From Luteitalea sp. TBR-22 (GTDB taxonomy: Bacteria; Acidobacteriota; Vicinamibacteria; Vicinamibacterales; Vicinamibacteraceae): 64,000 nucleotides of DNA. Shown piece after piece: positions 1 to 7,159 of this stretch (position 1 is the stretch's first letter; each line of letters opens with the position of its first letter). The stretch is from positions 3,928,501-3,992,500 of the forward strand of contig NZ_AP024452.1 in NCBI RefSeq assembly GCF_016865485.1. Reading direction: 5' to 3'. The position numbers and the translations under genes were made by a program. The notes below the pieces were generated by a model. That model made no database searches and was not told the origin of the DNA. It saw only the letters and a list, made by a program, of their open reading frames with translations.

Positions 1-596
1 ATCGTGTGGAGGACCGTGCCGATCGCCCCCGCGTGCACGAGTTCGACGGCCCGCTGGGTGGCGGGGCTCTCGAGCCGGCCGCCGTAGAGGATCGAGTAGA
101 TCCGCTTCGTCTCGGCCTGCACCCGCCGCACCTCGGCCAGTTGCGCCAGCGTCGTCACGCCGGGCTTGTCGACCATGAAGTCCTTGCCGGCCTTCATCAC
201 CCGGATGCCGAGGGGCGCGCGCTCGTTCGGGATGGCCGCGCTGACGACGAGCTGGATGCGTCGGTCGTCGAGAATCTCCTGCTCGCTGCGTGCCACGGTG
301 GCCTGCGGGAACCGCTTGGTGAACGCCGCCAGCAGGTCGGGCTCCCTGGCGTACACGGCGACCAGTTCGCCCCCGTGCTTCAGGACCGTCTCGACCTGGC
401 TGTACACGTGCCCGTGATTCAGGCCGATGGCGGCGAACCGGACGGGCGGGCGGGCTCCCGAGGAGGGCTGCGGCGCGGCCAGCGTCTCGCTGCGAAGGCG
501 GCGGCCGCCCCGCGCCGGTTCGAAGGCGCCGGCGGGCAGCATGGCCATCGCCGCTCCGGAGGTGGACAGGGTATTGATGAAGGTGCGTCGGTTCAC
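1..596 (-). CDS. Gfo/Idh/MocA family oxidoreductase, Tat-exported, 3' end outside window
   Basis: About 198 N-terminal residues of an NAD(P)-dependent sugar or inositol dehydrogenase-like protein are present; the gene runs off the left edge. The N-terminus has a Tat-type signal with a twin arginine (NRRTFINTLSTSGAAMAML), so export in folded form is likely. The Rossmann part follows (AAIGLNHGHVYSQVE), then GKDFMVDKPG, which matches the family E/D-K-P motif whose Lys is usually catalytic. The chosen start is GTG at 596, with AGGAGG 12 nt and GAGGAG 3 nt upstream. Secreted Gfo/Idh proteins are common in polysaccharide-degrading Acidobacteriota and Planctomycetes. The substrate cannot be told from this fragment. 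It diverges from the pilT-like gene. Confidence 0.85.
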   Translation of the reverse strand, partial: MNRRTFINTLSTSGAAMAMLPAGAFEPARGGRRLRSETLAAPQPSSGARPPVRFAAIGLNHGHVYSQVETVLKHGGELVAVYAREPDLLAAFTKRFPQATVARSEQEILDDRRIQLVVSAAIPNERAPLGIRVMKAGKDFMVDKPGVTTLAQLAEVRRVQAETKRIYSILYGGRLESPATQRAVELVHAGAIGTVLHT

Positions 597-692
597 GGAC
601 TCCTCGGGCCTCCTGGCGCGTCGGCCGGCCGCGGGCCGGCCCGACAGGCTGTCGTGTGCCGCCTAGCCTATGCGATCTCGCCTCGCCTGATC

Positions 693-710
693 ACGGGCAA
701 CGGAGCCCGT
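693..710. other. small hairpin in divergent intergenic region
   Basis: The 272-bp gap between the divergent Gfo/Idh and pilT-like genes contains a perfect 6-bp stem (ACGGGC/GCCCGT) with a 6-nt loop. No consensus promoter or known riboswitch core could be recognised around it. The role is unknown. Confidence 0.3.
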
Positions 711-868
711 GGTGGCCCGGTCGGCACCCGTCGTCGAGAGGCGCCGATCGGCACGTCGTGAGACAAACGCGCCGCTGCGGGAAGGCCGGCGGGCACGGGC
801 GGGCCGAGGCGCCGGCCATCGCCGTTCATGCGCGCTGCCCCCCTGCCGATTGGCAGGGAGGGCCAGTC

Positions 869-2026
869 ATGCACCTCAACGACCTCCTCACCCACGCCGT
901 CCGCAGTGGCGCGTCCGACATCCACATCAAGGTGGGCAGCTACCCGATGATGCGGGTCGACGGCGTGCTGATGGTCGCCAACGAGACCCGTCGCCTCGAG
1001 CGCGACGACACCGAGACGATGGCCGCCACGGTGCTCAACGTCGAGCAGCGCAAGTACTTCGTCGCGCACCAGGAAATCGACGCGGCCTACAGCATCGCCG
1101 GCCTCGGCCGCTTCCGCTGCAACGTCTTCACGCAGCGCGGCACCATCTCGCTGGTCATCCGGGTCATCTCGACGAAGGTCCCGACCGTCGACGCGCTGGA
1201 GCTGCCCGACGTGCTCAAGCGGATCGCCGAGGAGGAACGCGGCCTCGTGCTGGTGACCGGCACCACCGGCTCGGGCAAGAGCACGACGCTCGCGGCGATG
1301 ATCGACCACATCAACGAGCGGCGCTCCTCGCACATCGTCACCGTCGAGGATCCGATCGAGTACCTGCACCGCGACCGCAAGTCGATCGTCAACCAGCGCG
1401 AGATCAACGTCGACACCAAGTCGTTCGCCCACGCGCTCCGCTCGGCCCTGCGCCAGGACCCCGACGTCATCCTGGTGGGCGAGATGCGCGACCTCGAGAC
1501 GGTCGAGACCGCGCTGCTCGCGGCCGAGACCGGGCACCTTGTCTTCTCGACGCTGCACACGCTGGACGCCCCCGAGAGCATCAACCGCATCGTGGCGGTC
1601 TTCCCGCCGCACCAGCAGCGCCAGGTGCGCCTGCAGCTGGCCAGCGTGCTCAAGGCGGTCGTCTCGCAGCGCCTGCTGCCCCGCGCCGCCGGCGCCGGGC
1701 GCGTGGCGGCCGTCGAGGTGATGATCAGCACCCCGTTCATCCGCGACTGCGTCGCCGACAAGGACAAGACGCACCTGATTCACGGCGCGATCGCCGCCGG
1801 CACGTCGCAGTACGGGATGCAGACGTTCGACCAGCACCTGTTCCTGATGTACACGCGCGGCATCATCAGCTACGACGACGCGATGCGGTACGCGTCCAAC
1901 AAGGACGAGTTCAAGCTGAAGGTGCAGGGCATCTCCACGACCACCGACATGGCGCGCGACGAGATGCTGCACGCCTCGCTCGGCCGTCCCGGCGGCTCGC
2001 CGGAAATCACGCGCTTCAGCAGCTAG
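869..2026 (+). CDS. pilT: PilT/PilU-type twitching motility ATPase
   Basis: A 385-residue hexameric secretion ATPase of the type that retracts type IV pili, acting in the cytoplasm at the pilus base. The Walker A motif is GTTGSGKST, the Asp box lies around VTVEDPIEY, and Walker B is DPDVILVGEMRD. The His box is HLVFSTLHT. The N-terminal PAS-like half (ASDIHIKVG) is intact. The usual PilT C-terminal AIRNLIRE motif is replaced by a variant (IRDCVADKDKTHLI), so it may be a PilT paralogue or PilU-like protein. The start is ATG 869, preceded by GGGAGGG. An in-frame extension back to 656 has no coding character. No other pilus gene lies beside it. Confidence 0.9.
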   Translation: MHLNDLLTHAVRSGASDIHIKVGSYPMMRVDGVLMVANETRRLERDDTETMAATVLNVEQRKYFVAHQEIDAAYSIAGLGRFRCNVFTQRGTISLVIRVISTKVPTVDALELPDVLKRIAEEERGLVLVTGTTGSGKSTTLAAMIDHINERRSSHIVTVEDPIEYLHRDRKSIVNQREINVDTKSFAHALRSALRQDPDVILVGEMRDLETVETALLAAETGHLVFSTLHTLDAPESINRIVAVFPPHQQRQVRLQLASVLKAVVSQRLLPRAAGAGRVAAVEVMISTPFIRDCVADKDKTHLIHGAIAAGTSQYGMQTFDQHLFLMYTRGIISYDDAMRYASNKDEFKLKVQGISTTTDMARDEMLHASLGRPGGSPEITRFSS

Positions 2027-2076
2027 TCCGCCCCGCCGCCCTGGGGGACGTGGCGCACGTTCCCCGCTCCCGTTGG

Positions 2077-2082
2077 TAGGAT
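2077..2082 (+). promoter_or_regulatory. candidate -10 box of recX (TAGGAT)
   Basis: TAGGAT ends 6 nt before the GTG start of recX, so transcription would begin at or next to the start codon. No -35 consensus is visible. It resembles the short-spacing promoters of other genes in this window. Confidence 0.35.
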
Positions 2083-2088
2083 CGCGCC

Positions 2089-2568
2089 GTGCCTCGCGAG
2101 TCGGTCCCGCCCGATCCGTACACCTACGGCCTTGCCGCGCTGGGGCGTCGAGAGCTCACCGAGCAGCAGTTGCGGGCGCGGTTGGCGCGTCGTGGCTGCG
2201 CCCCGGACGCTGTCGACGCCGCGATGGCGCGGCTGACGCGCGAGGGGCTGCTCGACGACGCGCGGGCAGCACGGGCGTTCGCGCGCACCGAGAGCCGCGT
2301 GAAGCACCGCGGCCCGCAGCGAATCAGGCGCTCGCTCGAGCAGATGGGTCTGGACCGTCAGGCCGCGCGCGCCGCCACCGAGGAGGGCTTCGAGGAGCGC
2401 TCGGTGGCCGACACGCTCGAGGCGGCGCTGGCGCGACGACTGCGCGGACCGATCACCGACGATCGCCACGCCCAGCGCCTGGTGGCGTACCTGGTCCGAC
2501 AGGGCTTCGACCTGCAGGATGCCATCGCGGCGATCCGCCGCCGACGGCGTGCCGGCGACCAGGAATAG
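2089..2568 (+). CDS. recX: RecX family regulatory protein
   Basis: A 159-residue helical protein of the RecX family, which binds RecA filaments and modulates their recombinase and co-protease activity. The repeated three-helix pattern is visible: YGLAALGRRELTEQQLRARL, then a LTREGLLDDARAARAF segment typical of the family, then VKHRGPQRIRRSLEQMGL. The length fits small RecX proteins. recA is not in the window, although it is often adjacent in other bacteria. The start is GTG 2089, probably read from a leaderless transcript. The gene converges with the CBM9-like gene, with only 24 bp between the stop codons. Confidence 0.85.
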   Translation: MPRESVPPDPYTYGLAALGRRELTEQQLRARLARRGCAPDAVDAAMARLTREGLLDDARAARAFARTESRVKHRGPQRIRRSLEQMGLDRQAARAATEEGFEERSVADTLEAALARRLRGPITDDRHAQRLVAYLVRQGFDLQDAIAAIRRRRRAGDQE

Positions 2569-2592
2569 CCGGCGCCCCGCCGCCCGCGTCGG

Positions 2593-3357
2593 CTACTGCG
2601 CGGCGAACACGAACTTCCGGAACGCGGCAGGGACGTGGAAGCTCGGCGCCCCGGTCGGCGACCACGCACGGTTGACCGACCCCTCCTTCGGGTTGGCGGG
2701 CCCGTTCGGGCGCTCGATGCGGAAGGCGTTGAAGCCCCATGCGTCGCCGGGAGCCGGCGGCAACGCCACCTTCTCGGGCAGCGGGAGCGACCGGAAGCCG
2801 GCCCACGGTGCGAACGCCGTGGCGATCCAGCGCTTCGGCGAGCCATCGGCGTTCTTCTCGTGTCGCACCGCCGTCTGCAGCCCCTCGTGGTTCCAGGTGA
2901 GGTCCGAGGTCACCGTCGGATGCGGCGCGACCATGCGCACGTCGCACACCACGTTGGTCGGGCTGATCTCCAGTTCCCAGTAGTCCTTCCCCGCCCAGGC
3001 GGGATCGAGGAAGATCTCGACCACCTCCTCGTCCCACAGGTGATCGTCGCGCCTGGTCATGGTGGCCCAGGGCGCCGGGTCGTCGGCGTCCCAGCGGAGG
3101 TAGAGCCCCTCGGGCGCCCAGAGCGCGCGCAGCCGCGTCTCGTACGGGGCACTCCCCCACGACAGGACCTCCGCCGCCTTCCACGCGCCATCGTCGGCCG
3201 CCAGCAGCGCGGCCTGGGAGGCACCGCCGGCGCGGTGGACCGTGTACGACGCATCGGGCGGTTGAGGTGTCTGAGCCGGCCGGGCCTGGGCCGCGGCGAG
3301 GACGGACACGGCGAGCGTGGCAATCAGGACGATGCTGGGGAGGGCGACGGTGCGCAT
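2593..3357 (-). CDS. secreted carbohydrate-binding family 9-like protein
   Basis: A 254-residue secreted or periplasmic protein with a signal peptide (hydrophobic VALPSIVLIATLAVSVLAAAQA). The rest resembles the CBM9-like domain found as stand-alone proteins. Features seen are YTVHRAGG, then LYLRWDADDPAPWATM, then HLWDEEVVEIFLDP, then YWELEISPTNVV, and a C-terminal GFNAFRIERP segment. Such domains bind sugar chain ends; the target here is unknown and no catalytic domain is attached. The start ATG 3357 lies 6 nt from a TATACT box. The gene is bounded upstream by the heptamer repeat arrays that precede alaS. Confidence 0.8.
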   Translation of the reverse strand: MRTVALPSIVLIATLAVSVLAAAQARPAQTPQPPDASYTVHRAGGASQAALLAADDGAWKAAEVLSWGSAPYETRLRALWAPEGLYLRWDADDPAPWATMTRRDDHLWDEEVVEIFLDPAWAGKDYWELEISPTNVVCDVRMVAPHPTVTSDLTWNHEGLQTAVRHEKNADGSPKRWIATAFAPWAGFRSLPLPEKVALPPAPGDAWGFNAFRIERPNGPANPKEGSVNRAWSPTGAPSFHVPAAFRKFVFAAQ

Positions 3358-3363
3358 GCGGGG

Positions 3364-3369
3364 AGTATA
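3364..3369 (-). promoter_or_regulatory. -10 box (TATACT) of CBM9-like gene
   Basis: A near-consensus TATACT on the minus strand is separated from the ATG by only 6 nt, implying a leaderless transcript. Any -35 element would have to lie inside the adjacent GGCTCAG tandem array. Confidence 0.5.
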
Positions 3370-3372
3370 GAA

Positions 3373-3414
3373 GGCTCAGGGCTCAGGGCTCAGGGCTCAG
3401 GGCTCAGGGCTCAG
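3373..3414. repeat. tandem heptamer array, six perfect GGCTCAG units
   Basis: Six exact head-to-tail copies of GGCTCAG lie between the divergent CBM9-like and alaS genes. The same unit (GGCTCAG/GGCTCAA), in either orientation, recurs in at least ten other gaps in this window. Confidence 0.95.
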
Positions 3415-3416
3415 GC

Positions 3417-3486
3417 CGAAGGACGAAGGCCGAAGGACGAAGGACGAAGGACGAAGGCCGAAGGACGAAGGCCGAAGGACGAAGGC
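3417..3486. repeat. tandem heptamer array, ten CGAAGGA/CGAAGGC units
   Basis: Ten contiguous 7-bp units of CGAAGGA or CGAAGGC directly follow the GGCTCAG array, with the same period but a different unit. A degraded copy in reverse orientation (TCCTTCG, GGGCCTT) lies upstream of the mqnE-like gene near 44826-44870. Confidence 0.95.
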
Positions 3487-3522
3487 CCAGCGCCGGGGCT
3501 GGGGCCCGGCGGGGCCCCGGAT

Positions 3523-3528
3523 TACAAT
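3523..3528 (+). promoter_or_regulatory. candidate -10 box of alaS (TACAAT)
   Basis: TACAAT ends 8 nt before the alaS ATG, which would give a leaderless or nearly leaderless mRNA. No -35 hexamer was recognised, and no Shine-Dalgarno sequence fits between the box and the ATG. Confidence 0.45.
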
Positions 3529-3536
3529 GGCCTGCT

Positions 3537-6182
3537 ATGCGTTCGCGCGACATCCGCAGCGGGTTCCTCGACTTCTTCGAATCGGCCGGCCACAAGCCGG
3601 TGGCCAGCGCGTCCCTGGTGCCGGGCGACGACCCGACGCTGCTGTTCACCAACGCCGGGATGAACCAGTTCAAGGACGTCTTCCTGGGCAAGGAAAAGCG
3701 CGACTACGCGCGCGCCACCACCGCGCAGAAGTGCATGCGCGTGAGCGGCAAGCACAACGACCTCGACAACGTCGGGCCCTCGCCGCGGCATCACACGTTC
3801 TTCGAGATGCTCGGCAACTTCTCGTTCGGCGACTACTTCAAGGGCGAGGCCATCCCCTACGCCTGGCGCCTGCTCACCGAGGTCTGGCAACTGCCGAAGG
3901 ACCGGCTGTACGCCACGATCTTCATGGGCGAGCCGGGCGTGCCACGCGACGACGAGGCCTACGACCTGTGGCGCAAGTTCCTGCCCGCCGACCGCATCGG
4001 CGAGCTCGGCGCCGAGGACAACTTCTGGCAGATGGGCGACACGGGGCCGTGCGGCCGGTGTTCCGAGATCTACTTCGTCAAGGACGACGGGTCCATGATG
4101 GAGATCTGGAACAACGTGTTCATGGAGTTCGACCGGCAACCCGGCGGCGCGCTCGAGCCGCTGCCGGCGCGCTCGATCGACACCGGCATGGGCCTCGAGC
4201 GCATCACCGCGGTGCTGCAGGGCGTCGACAGCAACTACGACACCGACCTGTTCCAGCCGCTGCTGCAGGAAGTGGCGCGGATGTGCGGGACGCCGTACAC
4301 GGGCAGCGACCAGGCCAGCACCTCGATGCGGGTCATCGCCGACCACATGCGGGCGACGACGTTCCTCATCGCCGACGGCGTCATCCCGAGCAACGAGTGG
4401 CGCGGGTACGTGCTGCGCAAGATCATGCGTCGGGCGATGCGGCACGGCAAGAAGCTGGGCATCACCGAGCCCTTCATGCACGCCCTCGCCGATCGGGTCG
4501 TGGCGGAGATGGGCGAGGCGTATCCCGAGCTCAAGGCCAATCGCGACAGCGTCGTGAAGGTGATCCGCTCCGAGGAGGAACGCTTCGACGCCGTCCTGAC
4601 CGCCGGCCTCGGGCGCCTCGAGCAGGTCCTGGACCGCGCCGCGGCCTCCGATCGCAAGGTCGTGCCGGGCGACGAGATGTTCCGCCTGTACGACTCGCTC
4701 GGCCTGCCGCTCGACTTCATCGAGGATCTCGCCAGCGAGCGGCAGCTCGCCGTCGACCGGGCCGGCTACGAAGCCGCGATGGAGGCCCAGCGTGAGCGCG
4801 CCCGGGCCGGCAGCCACTTCGAGGTGTCGCGCGCCCAGGGCTTCGCGGTGAGCAGCCCGAGCACGCAGGCGGCACTCGACGCGCTCGGCGACCGCTTCGA
4901 CGGCTACGAGGTCACCGAGATCCTCGAGGCGACGGTGGTGGCGCTGTTCGACGCGGAGCGGCACGAGGTGCCGGCGCTCGATGCCGGCGCGACCGGCTAC
5001 GTCGTGCTGGACCGCACGCCGTTCTACGTCGAGAGCGGCGGCCAGGTGTCGGACACGGGGACGCTGACCGGCCAGGACGGCGCGGCGACGGTGCAGGCCA
5101 TGTCGCGGCTGGTGGCCGGCGGACCGCGGGTCCACCAGGTGACCGTCGATCACGGACGGCTGCAGGCCGGTGCCATCGTCGCGGCGCGCGTCGACCTGGC
5201 GCGTCGGACGGCCATCAGGCGCAACCACACCGCCACGCACCTCCTGCACGCGGCCCTCCGGCGGACGCTCGGCACCCACGTGAAGCAGGCCGGCTCACTG
5301 GTCGCCCCCGATCGACTGCGGTTCGACTTCGTCCATACCGGGACGATTTCGGCCGAGGAGCTCGAGACCATCGAGCGGATCGTCAACACGGAGATCATGC
5401 GCAACACGGCCGTGCAGACCACGTTGCGCAAGACCGATGAGGCAATGGCGCTCGGCGCCATGGCGCTGTTCGGCGAGAAGTACGGCGAGACGGTGCGGGT
5501 CGTCGACATCCCGGGCTTCAGCCTGGAGCTGTGTGGCGGCACGCACTGCCGCGCGACGGGCGACATCGGGGTGTTCGCCGTGCTCGCCGAGGGCGGCGTG
5601 GCCGCCGGCGTGCGCCGCATCGAGGCGGTGACCGGCGAGGGCGCGGTGGCCCTGCTGCAGGGCGAACGACGGCACCTGCAGGCGGTGGCCGGTGAGCTGC
5701 ACGTGACGGCGGCCGAAGCGGCCGAGGCGGCGGCGAAGCTGCAGGGCGAGGTCAAGCGCCTCACCAGGGCGCTCCACGAGGCGCGCGTGAAGGCCGCCCT
5801 GGGTGGCGGCGACGGCGCCGGCGGCCAGCAGACCCACGAGGTCGGCGGCCTGAAGGTGGTGACGCGACGCGTCGACGGCGTCGACAGGTCGGCCCTGCGC
5901 GAGCTGGCCGACCAGATCAAGGCCTCGATGGGGTCCGGCGTCGTCGTCCTGGCGGCGGAGGCCGAGGGCAAGGTGAGCTTCGTGGTGTCGGTGAGTCCTG
6001 ACCTGACCGCCAGGGTCAAGGCCGGCGACCTGGTCAAGCGCCTGGGCCCCATCGTCGGGGGCGGGGGCGGCGGTCGGCCGGACTTCGCCGAGGCCGGCGG
6101 CAAGCAGCCCGAACGGATCGCCGACCTGCTGGCCGCAGCGCCACGCGCCGTCGGCGAGGCCGCAGGGGTGGCGGCCGACTGA
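3537..6182 (+). CDS. alaS: alanine--tRNA ligase
   Basis: An 881-residue alanyl-tRNA synthetase, close to the usual length of about 876. It charges tRNA-Ala in the cytoplasm and clears mischarged Ser and Gly. The class II catalytic domain is at the N-terminus (SAGHKPVASASLVP, then FTNAGMNQFKD, then RHHTFFEMLGNFSFGDYFK). The editing domain carries the zinc ligands HTATHLLHAALR and CGGTHCRATG. The C-Ala/DHHA1 domain ends the protein (VVVLAAEAEGKVSFVVSVS, then GGGGGRPDFAEAGG). The start ATG 3537 is set by the conserved RSRDIRSGFLDFFE; an open extension upstream to 3267 merely translates the heptamer arrays. A strong hairpin follows the stop. Confidence 0.98.
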   Translation: MRSRDIRSGFLDFFESAGHKPVASASLVPGDDPTLLFTNAGMNQFKDVFLGKEKRDYARATTAQKCMRVSGKHNDLDNVGPSPRHHTFFEMLGNFSFGDYFKGEAIPYAWRLLTEVWQLPKDRLYATIFMGEPGVPRDDEAYDLWRKFLPADRIGELGAEDNFWQMGDTGPCGRCSEIYFVKDDGSMMEIWNNVFMEFDRQPGGALEPLPARSIDTGMGLERITAVLQGVDSNYDTDLFQPLLQEVARMCGTPYTGSDQASTSMRVIADHMRATTFLIADGVIPSNEWRGYVLRKIMRRAMRHGKKLGITEPFMHALADRVVAEMGEAYPELKANRDSVVKVIRSEEERFDAVLTAGLGRLEQVLDRAAASDRKVVPGDEMFRLYDSLGLPLDFIEDLASERQLAVDRAGYEAAMEAQRERARAGSHFEVSRAQGFAVSSPSTQAALDALGDRFDGYEVTEILEATVVALFDAERHEVPALDAGATGYVVLDRTPFYVESGGQVSDTGTLTGQDGAATVQAMSRLVAGGPRVHQVTVDHGRLQAGAIVAARVDLARRTAIRRNHTATHLLHAALRRTLGTHVKQAGSLVAPDRLRFDFVHTGTISAEELETIERIVNTEIMRNTAVQTTLRKTDEAMALGAMALFGEKYGETVRVVDIPGFSLELCGGTHCRATGDIGVFAVLAEGGVAAGVRRIEAVTGEGAVALLQGERRHLQAVAGELHVTAAEAAEAAAKLQGEVKRLTRALHEARVKAALGGGDGAGGQQTHEVGGLKVVTRRVDGVDRSALRELADQIKASMGSGVVVLAAEAEGKVSFVVSVSPDLTARVKAGDLVKRLGPIVGGGGGGRPDFAEAGGKQPERIADLLAAAPRAVGEAAGVAAD

Positions 6183-6203
6183 CAGCTTTGTCAGCGCAGC
6201 GAC

Positions 6204-6226
6204 GCCACGTGGGGCTTCCACGTGGC
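6204..6226 (+). terminator. hairpin downstream of alaS
   Basis: A perfect 9-bp stem (GCCACGTGG/CCACGTGGC) with a 5-nt loop starts 22 bp after the alaS stop. No long T-run follows, so it is either a weak intrinsic terminator or a 3'-end stabilising hairpin. Confidence 0.5.
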
Positions 6227-6309
6227 GGTTCCTGCCAACGCGCGGCGGGATCGCCCGAAAAGGCCCGGGCGCGCCTCCGGATCGAGTCTTGCGACGCCAT
6301 GCCGATGTC

Positions 6310-7011
6310 ATGGGCATGGTCCCCCGCCTCCTCGTGTGTGCGCTCGCGGCGAGCGTCATCGGCCTGGCCTCCCCTGCGTCCGCGCAGATCTACGTCAGTC
6401 GGGACGCCGGCGGGACCCTCGTCCTGTCGGACCAGCCGGTGGACGGGGCGATCAGCTCCTACGCGGTGCGCAATTCCGCGGTCCGCACCACGCGGGCCGT
6501 CGCGGCCGACGTCGGGACGTCCTGGGACGAGGTGATCGAGGCGGCAGCGGCCACCCACGGCGTGCGCCCTGAGTTGGTCCGGGCAGTCATCCAGGTCGAA
6601 TCGGGCTTCAATCCACGCGCCCGATCGAACAAGGGCGCCATGGGCCTGATGCAGCTGATGCCGCAGACGGCCGCCGGCCTGGGCGTGGACAACCCGTGGG
6701 ATCCGGTTCAGAACATCCACGGTGGCGTGGCGTACCTGGGATCGCTGATCCGGGAGTTCGGCGACGAGGTCCTCGCCCTGGCGGCCTACAACGCCGGCCC
6801 GGGGGCCGTGAACCGCTACGGGCAGCGCGTGCCGCCGTATCGGGAAACGCAGGACTACGTGCACAAGATCACCCGGCGCACCGAGACGGCGCCCGTCGCG
6901 CGCAGCGGGCGCACGGTCATCTACAAGGTGCTCGAGGAAGTCGACGGACAGCCGCAGTGGCGCCTGACCGACACGCGACCGACGAGCGGCCGGTACGAAG
7001 TGATCCGCTGA
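6310..7011 (+). CDS. lytic transglycosylase, SLT domain
   Basis: A secreted peptidoglycan lytic transglycosylase of about 233 residues. The signal peptide (PRLLVCALAASVIGLASPASAQ) is followed by a short DUF4124-like segment (IYVSRDAGGTLVLSDQPVDG). The SLT catalytic domain then begins: VRPELVRAVIQVESGFNPRA holds the catalytic Glu in the ES pair. Further SLT motifs are KGAMGLMQLMPQTA and LALAAYNAGPGAVNRYG. These enzymes cleave the MurNAc-GlcNAc bond to give 1,6-anhydro ends during wall turnover. ATG 6310 was chosen; ATG 6316 or an upstream TTG at 6289 is possible. It stands alone between alaS and the sensor kinase. Confidence 0.88.
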   Translation: MGMVPRLLVCALAASVIGLASPASAQIYVSRDAGGTLVLSDQPVDGAISSYAVRNSAVRTTRAVAADVGTSWDEVIEAAAATHGVRPELVRAVIQVESGFNPRARSNKGAMGLMQLMPQTAAGLGVDNPWDPVQNIHGGVAYLGSLIREFGDEVLALAAYNAGPGAVNRYGQRVPPYRETQDYVHKITRRTETAPVARSGRTVIYKVLEEVDGQPQWRLTDTRPTSGRYEVIR

Positions 7012-7159
7012 CCGGCGCCGCCGCGCCCGCCCCCTGGCTCCCCTCAGGAATGTCCCGCGAGCCATGCGGGCTCCCGGCAAGGTGGACCCAGCTGCCAGAC
7101 GCGCGACTTGTCGGCCAGGTGAGGCGCGGATAGACTCGCCTGCGGCCCCGTCGCAGACC

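Noticed and set aside
660-868. Possible c-di-GMP (GEMM) riboswitch before the pilT-like gene
   Set aside because: A GGGCAA sequence and a hairpin at 693-710 are present, but the conserved GGGACGCAAAGCC-type core is absent.
3417-3486. Possible CRISPR array
   Set aside because: The unit is 7 bp with no spacers; no cas genes are present. It is a simple tandem array.
3267-3536. N-terminal extension of AlaRS by 90 residues
   Set aside because: The extension translates heptamer arrays and has no similarity to AlaRS; the conserved start is at 3537.
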